A stretch of DNA of 8,847 bases from Pseudomonadota bacterium (GTDB lineage: Bacteria; Pseudomonadota; Alphaproteobacteria; Rhizobiales; Methylopilaceae), in contig JAEZCD010000058.1 of assembly GCA_023430145.1 (NCBI GenBank), positions 1-8,847 on the forward strand. The letters run 5' to 3'. A program made the position numbers and the translations under genes. The notes under the pieces are model-generated. The model ran no database searches. It was given only the letters and a program-made list of their open reading frames with translations, and was not told where the DNA came from. The number at the start of each line of letters is the position of its first letter. Positions within the stretch are counted from its first letter, which is position 1. Positions 4,747 through 8,847 of this stretch are shown here, piece after piece.

Positions 4747-5921
4747 TACTGCACCGAAAGGTCGCCGCGGATGGCGGCGGTGATGACGCGCTCGAAGTCG
4801 GCGGCCCGCATCGGCCGCGGATTGCTGCCGGCCGTGGGGTCGCGCTCGGCATGCTCTGCGAGCTCCGGCACGCGGCTCTCCTCGACGCCGAGCTCGGCAA
4901 GCGTGTGCGGCACGCCGAGCTCCTCGCGGAAGTCGATCAGCCAGGCCAGCACGCTGTCGAAATCGGCCGGCGAAAGGTCGAGAATGCGGGCGACGAGCGC
5001 CATGCGATCCTCGATCGCCGGGCGGTTGAAGGCGAGCACGTAAGGCAGCACGACGCCGTTCGTGAGCCCGTGATGGGTGTCGTAGAAGGCGCCGACCGGG
5101 TGCGAGATCGAGTGCACCGCGCCGAGCCCCTTCTGGAAGGCGGCGGCGCCCATCGAGGCGGCGGCCAGCATGCGCGAGCGCGCCTCGAGATCGCCGCCGT
5201 GGCGGTAGGCGCGCGGCAGGTAGCACTCGATGAGGCGGATGCCTTCCAGCGCGATGCCGTCCGCCATCGGGTGGAAGCCCGGCGCGCAATACGCCTCGAT
5301 GCAGTGCGCGAGCGCATCGAAGCCGGTGCCGACCGTCAGCGCCGGCGGCAGGCCGACGGTCAGCTCCGGGTCCTCGATCACCACCTTCGGCAGCATCAGC
5401 GGGTGAAAGACGATCTTCTTCTCGTGCGTCGTCTCGTTGGTGATGACGCCGGCACGGCCGACCTCCGAGCCGGTGCCGGCGGTGGTCGGCACGGCGACGA
5501 TCGGCGCGATGCCGGCCACCTCGGCGCGCGTCCACCAGTCGCCGATGTCCTCGAAATCCCAGAGAGGCCGCGTCTGCCCGGCCATGAAGGCGACGCACTT
5601 GCCGACGTCGAGCCCCGAGCCGCCGCCGAGGGCTATGACGCCGTCATGGCCGCCCGCGCGGTATGCCGACAGGCCGGCTTCGACATTGGCTTCGGTCGGA
5701 TTGCCCTTGACGTCGGCGAAGACGGAGGAGGGCAGGCCCGCGGCGGCGAGGACCCCGCGGGCACGCTGCACGATGGGGCTGTCGGCGAGGCCGCGGTCGG
5801 TGACGATCAGCGGCCGGGCGATGCCGGCCGACCGGCAGGCCTCGGCGAGCTCGCCGATGCGGCCGGGGCCGGCGAGAACGCGCGTCGGATAATTCCAGGA
5901 GCCGGTGAGAACCGCCGTCAT
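4746..5921 (-). CDS. Iron-containing (group III) alcohol dehydrogenase
   Basis: This 391-residue protein is full length for the family. The N-terminal NAD(P)-binding domain has GGGSGLDVGK (99-108), followed by PTTAGTGSEV (145-154). The C-terminal helical domain carries the expected metal ligands D202, H206, H270 and H284 (DALAH, AVHSISHP, DTHHG), all intact. It should interconvert an alcohol and an aldehyde, or reduce a ketone, with NAD(P)(H) and a bound divalent metal (usually iron) in the cytosol. The ATG at 5921 is chosen because the domain starts there and CGAGG lies six bases upstream; an in-frame start 16 codons earlier adds an unrelated basic stretch. It is the first gene of a two-gene unit with the amidotransferase, overlapping by one base. 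The 177-base upstream gap contains small GC-rich hairpins but no clear promoter. The substrate is not identifiable. Confidence 0.92.
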   Translation of the reverse strand: MTAVLTGSWNYPTRVLAGPGRIGELAEACRSAGIARPLIVTDRGLADSPIVQRARGVLAAAGLPSSVFADVKGNPTEANVEAGLSAYRAGGHDGVIALGGGSGLDVGKCVAFMAGQTRPLWDFEDIGDWWTRAEVAGIAPIVAVPTTAGTGSEVGRAGVITNETTHEKKIVFHPLMLPKVVIEDPELTVGLPPALTVGTGFDALAHCIEAYCAPGFHPMADGIALEGIRLIECYLPRAYRHGGDLEARSRMLAAASMGAAAFQKGLGAVHSISHPVGAFYDTHHGLTNGVVLPYVLAFNRPAIEDRMALVARILDLSPADFDSVLAWLIDFREELGVPHTLAELGVEESRVPELAEHAERDPTAGSNPRPMRAADFERVITAAIRGDLSVQ

Positions 5922-6098
5922 GCTGCGCCTCGGGAATGTCTGTCGGCGCATTCCCTTAGCATCTTCCAAGCGCTCGCCCGAAGGGCGGAGCGGGATGGCG
6001 CGCTGTCTTTTGCACGCATCCGTGCGGGCGAGGAGACCGCGACCGGCGTTGCGACCGCTGCCGCTGCGGCGTCCGCCCGGAAGGCCGTCCGCCCGTGC

Positions 6099-6839
6099 CT
6101 AGGGGAACATGTAGCGGAAGCCGACGCGGAATTCGTGCGCCGCGATATCCTCGAACTTCACCGGGTTCTTGCCGCTGCCGATCGGGATGTTCTTCGTGCG
6201 GCCGTCGCCGAGCGAGAGGTAGCGGTAGTTGACGTCGATCGCCACCGACTCGGTGACCGCGAAGGCGAGACCCGCGGTCGCCGCCCAGGCGAAGTTCCAC
6301 TCGTTGTCACCCTTCCACTTGCCGCGCGAGCCGTTCGGGTTCTTGAAGTGGTAGTTGCTGATCTCGACGTTCGAGGCGCCGACGCCGCCGCCGATATAGG
6401 GGGTGATGCTGTTCCAGGTGCCGAAGTCGATATAGCCGTTGACGAGGGCGGTGAAGGCCGAGACGTCGGCATATTCCTTCGAATAGGTCTTCTTGCCGCC
6501 GCAGGTCTTGCAGGGCGCCCGGCCCTCGAACTCGGACGGGAATTCGTAGTCGAAGGTCACGTCGCCGCGGAACCAGGGGCTGAACTTGTAGCCGACGCCG
6601 CCGCCGATCACCGCCGTGCCGTCGATCGATTCATGTGAGAAACTGCCGACCTTGGCCTTCGGGTCGTTGAAGCTCACATTCGGATCGCTGTAGAACTTGT
6701 AGCCGACGTCGCCGCGTATGTACCAGGGTGACACCGGCACGACTTCGGGCGCCACGGGCAGATCGGCTGCGATGGCGCTCCCCGACAGGAGAGCGAAGAG
6801 TACGGACGCTACGCACGTACTACGCCTGGAAGTCGCCAT
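6099..6839 (-). CDS. Outer-membrane beta-barrel protein (Omp25/OMP_b-brl type)
   Basis: This 246-residue protein has a clear signal peptide: basic MATSRRS, a hydrophobic core at 10-22, and cleavage after AIA (22-24) leaving ADLP, typical of rhizobial small porin-like proteins. The mature part shows alternating strand-turn patterns with repeated GGGVGYKF, YIGGGVGAS and VNYRYLSLGDG blocks, and ends HEFRVGFRYMFP, a terminal beta-signal with F as next-to-last residue. It is likely an eight-stranded barrel of the Omp25/Omp31/RopB kind, structural rather than a specific channel. C110 and C113 (CKTC) lie in a predicted surface loop, unusual for this group and suggesting a disulfide or a metal site. 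The ATG at 6839 follows GGGGGA seven bases upstream. The reading frame is open further upstream, but that stretch has no signal features. Confidence 0.85.
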   Translation of the reverse strand: MATSRRSTCVASVLFALLSGSAIAADLPVAPEVVPVSPWYIRGDVGYKFYSDPNVSFNDPKAKVGSFSHESIDGTAVIGGGVGYKFSPWFRGDVTFDYEFPSEFEGRAPCKTCGGKKTYSKEYADVSAFTALVNGYIDFGTWNSITPYIGGGVGASNVEISNYHFKNPNGSRGKWKGDNEWNFAWAATAGLAFAVTESVAIDVNYRYLSLGDGRTKNIPIGSGKNPVKFEDIAAHEFRVGFRYMFP

Positions 6840-7020
6840 CACCAGGTCCCCCGAATCAGTGCAACGTGCACCGACTGAGCTTGTCCAGAAGATGGACTCG
6901 GTCAACGGGGATTGCTCGTTCTTGGCGAGATTTACTTTCAACGCGCCGCGCTGAGATGGCCGGCAGTGCAATCGGGCAACGCTTTCGCGGGCGCCGCTGA
7001 CCGCGGGACGGCAGGGCTCC

Positions 7021-7093
7021 GCTCGTCCCCGCGCAAGCGGGGACCCAGTCCTACGTGAGCATCAGCTGGATCCCCGCTTGCGCGGGGATGAGC
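7021..7093 (+). repeat. Paired-hairpin (REPIN-like) element 4, CCCCGC variant
   Basis: The arms 7021-7048 and 7066-7093 (28 bases each) are inverted with 26 of 28 positions matching, around a 17-base spacer. The left stem is GTCCCCGC/GCGGGGAC with loop GCAA; the right stem is ATCCCCGC/GCGGGGAT with loop TTGC. The tails are GCTC and CCAG. The two differences between arms are a compensated pair in each stem. The spacer lacks the CTTTYTTC box, so this is a sister family. It lies 28 bases past the valS stop and could act as a 3' mRNA structure or terminator for valS. Confidence 0.85.
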
Positions 7094-7121
7094 GGAGGAT
7101 GGGATGCACGGCGCAGCGTCC

Positions 7122-8519
7122 TCACGCTCCCCTGAGCCGCCCCAGCGCCTCGGAAAGCTTCTCGCGGCGGGCGGCGGCGGCCTCCTTGCGCTCGCGCTGC
7201 TCCTCGACGACCTCTTCCGGCGCCCGCTCGACGAAGGAGGGATTGCCGAGCTTTTGCTCGATCTTGACGATCTCCTGGCCGAGTTTTTCGATCTCCTTCG
7301 ATAGCCGCGCCTCTGCCGCCGGCACGTCGATGACATCCCCCAGCGCCAGCGCCGCCACCGTGCCGCGGACGATGATCTGAGCGGATCCGGCCGGCGCGGC
7401 GTCGGCATGGGTGATCCCCGACAGCCGCGCGAGCCGCTGCAGCACGCCGGCGTTGCGCTCGGCTGCGGCCCGCGCGCCTACATCGGCGCCGACGATGACG
7501 AGCGGCACTTGCGCGCCCGGCGGCACGTTCAGGTCGGAGCGCAGCGAGCGGATCTCCGACACGAGGTCGACGACGAAGCCGATCTCGGCCTCCGCCGCCG
7601 CATCCGCCTCCGCGCTCGCCGGCCAGGGCGACAGCGCCAGGATCTGCTCACGCCCGGCCTCGCCCGCCGTCTCGCTCCACAGCGCCTCGGTGACGAACGG
7701 CATGAAGGGGTGTAGCAGTTTCAGGCTCTCGCCGAGCACGAAGGCCGTCGTCGTCCGCGTCTCGTCTTTCACTGCCCCGTCCGGCCCTTGCAGCGCCGGC
7801 TTGGCCAGTTCCACATACCAGTCGCAGAAGACGTTCCAGATGAAGCGGTAGACGGCCGCGGCCGCATCGTTGAAGCGGTAGGCCTCGATATAGGCGCTCG
7901 TCTCACCGACCGCCTTGCCGAGCTCGCCGAGGATCCAGCGGTTCAGCGTCGACTGCACCCGTGCGGGGTCGAAGCCCGGCACGGGGCGGCACTCGTTCAT
8001 CTCCGCGAAGCGGGAGGCGTTCCAGAGCTTGGTCGCGAAATTGCGGTAACCCTCGATGCGCGCCGTCGTCGGCTTCACGTCGCGGCCGGGCGTCGCCAGC
8101 GCCGCCATGGTGAAGCGGAGCGCGTCGGCGCCGTATTCCTCGATGAGGTCGAGCGGGTCGACGACGTTGCCCTTCGACTTCGACATCTTCGCGCCCTTCT
8201 CGTCGCGAACGATGCCGTGGATGTAGACGTCGCGGAACGGCACCTCGTGCATGAAGTGCAGGCCCATCATCATCATCCGGGCGACCCAGAAGAAGATGAT
8301 GTCGAAGCCCGTGACGAGCGCGCTCGTCGGGTAGTAGCGGGCGAGCTCCGGCGTCTTGTCCGGCCAGCCGAGCGTCGAGAAGGGCCACAGCGCCGAGGAG
8401 AACCAGGTGTCGAGCACGTCCTCGTCGCGGCGGAGCATGGTGCGCACGCCGTAGTGCCGCTCGGCGGCGGCGAGCGCCAGCTCCTCCTCCTCCTCGACGA
8501 AGACCTCGCCGTCCGGCCC
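7122..8519 (-). CDS. Valyl-tRNA synthetase, C-terminal half (5' part missing)
   Basis: About 465 residues match bacterial ValS from just before LRRDEDVLDTWFSS (29-42 of this part) to the end. Visible are the catalytic-domain C-terminal half with VTGFDIIFFWVARMMM, the second ATP-binding motif KMSKS (111-115), the anticodon-binding helical domain (FATKLWNASRFAEMN onward), and the C-terminal coiled coil (EARLSKEIEKLGQEIVKIE to the end) that contacts tRNA. Full-length ValS is about 880-950 residues. The HIGH motif, the editing domain and the whole N-terminal half are absent here. Instead the frame continues past 8519 into ABC-ATPase sequence. As it stands this product could not charge tRNA. ValS is essential, so the intact gene must exist elsewhere or the join is an artefact. 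Confidence 0.9.
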   Translation of the reverse strand, partial: GPDGEVFVEEEEELALAAAERHYGVRTMLRRDEDVLDTWFSSALWPFSTLGWPDKTPELARYYPTSALVTGFDIIFFWVARMMMMGLHFMHEVPFRDVYIHGIVRDEKGAKMSKSKGNVVDPLDLIEEYGADALRFTMAALATPGRDVKPTTARIEGYRNFATKLWNASRFAEMNECRPVPGFDPARVQSTLNRWILGELGKAVGETSAYIEAYRFNDAAAAVYRFIWNVFCDWYVELAKPALQGPDGAVKDETRTTTAFVLGESLKLLHPFMPFVTEALWSETAGEAGREQILALSPWPASAEADAAAEAEIGFVVDLVSEIRSLRSDLNVPPGAQVPLVIVGADVGARAAAERNAGVLQRLARLSGITHADAAPAGSAQIIVRGTVAALALGDVIDVPAAEARLSKEIEKLGQEIVKIEQKLGNPSFVERAPEEVVEEQRERKEAAAARREKLSEALGRLRGA

Positions 8520-8847
8520 GGGCCCGGCCGGGGGAAGGACGAGCAGCCGGTGAGAGGCCCGGACCAGGAGCTCGGCGTCGTGCGACACCACCAGGAGCGC
8601 GGTGCTCGCATCTCGCTCGGCCAGCGCCGCGGCCAGGACGCGACGCCCGTGGGCGTCGAGCCCCGCCTCCGGCTGGTCGAGGACCTCGGTACGCCGGGTC
8701 GCGGCGCCGAGGGCCCACGTCACCGCGCGCCGTTCACCGGTGCTGTGCTGACGCAGGGTGCGCGACGGGTCGACCGCGGCAAGCCGTCCCGCCTGGTCCA
8801 GCGCCGCGGCGGGGTCGCCCCCGTGTGCGCGGCACCAGGCCGTCGCC
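8520..8847 (-). CDS. ABC-transporter ATP-binding fragment, in frame with the ValS half; open at window edge
   Basis: From 8846 leftward, 109 codons encode the second half of an ABC ATPase. HSTGERRAV stands at the LSGGQ-signature position, VLDQPEAGLD covers the Walker B aspartate and D-loop, and LLVVSHDAELL holds the switch histidine. The residue after the Walker B aspartate is Q instead of the usual catalytic E, which in well-studied ABC proteins slows hydrolysis. The Walker A half lies outside the window. The fragment ends LLVLPPAGPG, and ValS begins at GPDGEVFV with no stop between. The Ala/Arg-rich style suggests an actinobacterial source, but that is only an impression. A start at 8723 (GTG) would remove half the domain and is not credible. 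Confidence 0.65.

Noticed and set aside
5972..6018. Hairpins as terminator for the outer-membrane protein gene
   Set aside because: Stems GCTCGCCC/GGGCGGAGC and GCACG/CGTGC exist, but on the minus strand no T-run follows, and they could equally be leader sequence of the dehydrogenase gene.
6870..6902. Promoter of the outer-membrane protein gene (minus-strand TTGACC, 17 bases, AAGCTC)
   Set aside because: The -10 candidate does not resemble TATAAT; the -35 alone is not enough.
6840..6971. N-terminal extension of the outer-membrane protein to 6971
   Set aside because: It would bury the clear signal peptide behind 44 residues. The ATG at 6839 has its own ribosome site.
1..8847. tRNA, rRNA or riboswitch genes
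   Set aside because: I looked for cloverleaf ends, rRNA cores and known aptamer cores in the gaps and saw none. Small or divergent RNAs could be missed by eye.

Overview
The window is GC-rich DNA that reads like a chromosomal segment of an alphaproteobacterium, most likely a member of the Rhizobiales (Hyphomicrobiales). This rests on the style of the proteins: a DUF427 protein, a valyl-tRNA synthetase C-terminal half of alphaproteobacterial type, and an outer-membrane barrel whose mature end begins A-ADLP. It also rests on intergenic hairpin repeats of the CGTCATCC...GGATCCAG kind. No taxonomic marker is complete, so this is an inference. The last ~330 bases do not fit the rest and may belong to a different genome.

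Layout. (1) Positions 40-815 hold a small GIY-YIG nuclease-family gene bounded on both sides by inverted copies of a paired-hairpin repeat, with degenerate half-repeats between each pair and the gene. (2) Positions 867-2504 hold an ArsR-type repressor diverging from a short-chain dehydrogenase/reductase (SDR), followed by a DUF427 protein. Overlapping promoters and a three-half-site operator candidate lie in the divergent gap. (3) Positions 2560-2708 hold another paired-hairpin repeat between convergent genes. (4) Positions 2733-3846 hold a histidine phosphatase (minus) and a secreted Pro/Tyr-rich protein (plus), diverging. (5) Positions 3880-5921 (minus) hold an iron-type alcohol dehydrogenase overlapping by one base (TAATG) a class I glutamine amidotransferase. 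(6) Positions 6099-6839 (minus) hold an outer-membrane beta-barrel protein. (7) Positions 7021-7093 hold a fourth paired-hairpin repeat. (8) Positions 7122-8519 (minus) hold the C-terminal half of ValS. At about 8519 its frame runs without a stop into an ABC-transporter ATPase fragment that reaches the window edge.

How the parts work together. The ArsR-like repressor probably controls the SDR and perhaps DUF427. The dehydrogenase and amidotransferase are translationally coupled and probably act on one nitrogen-containing or aldehyde/alcohol substrate that the sequence does not identify. The other genes look independent.

The strongest unexplained structure is the repeat system. Eight hairpin arms in four paired elements keep their stems through paired base changes, three elements share a one-sided CTTTYTTC box, and two elements bracket the GIY-YIG gene in mirror image. 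This resembles REP/REPIN elements with their RAYT transposases, but with a GIY-YIG protein in the transposase's place. The second item for checking is the ABC-ATPase/ValS join, which I think is more likely an assembly chimera than a real fusion protein.
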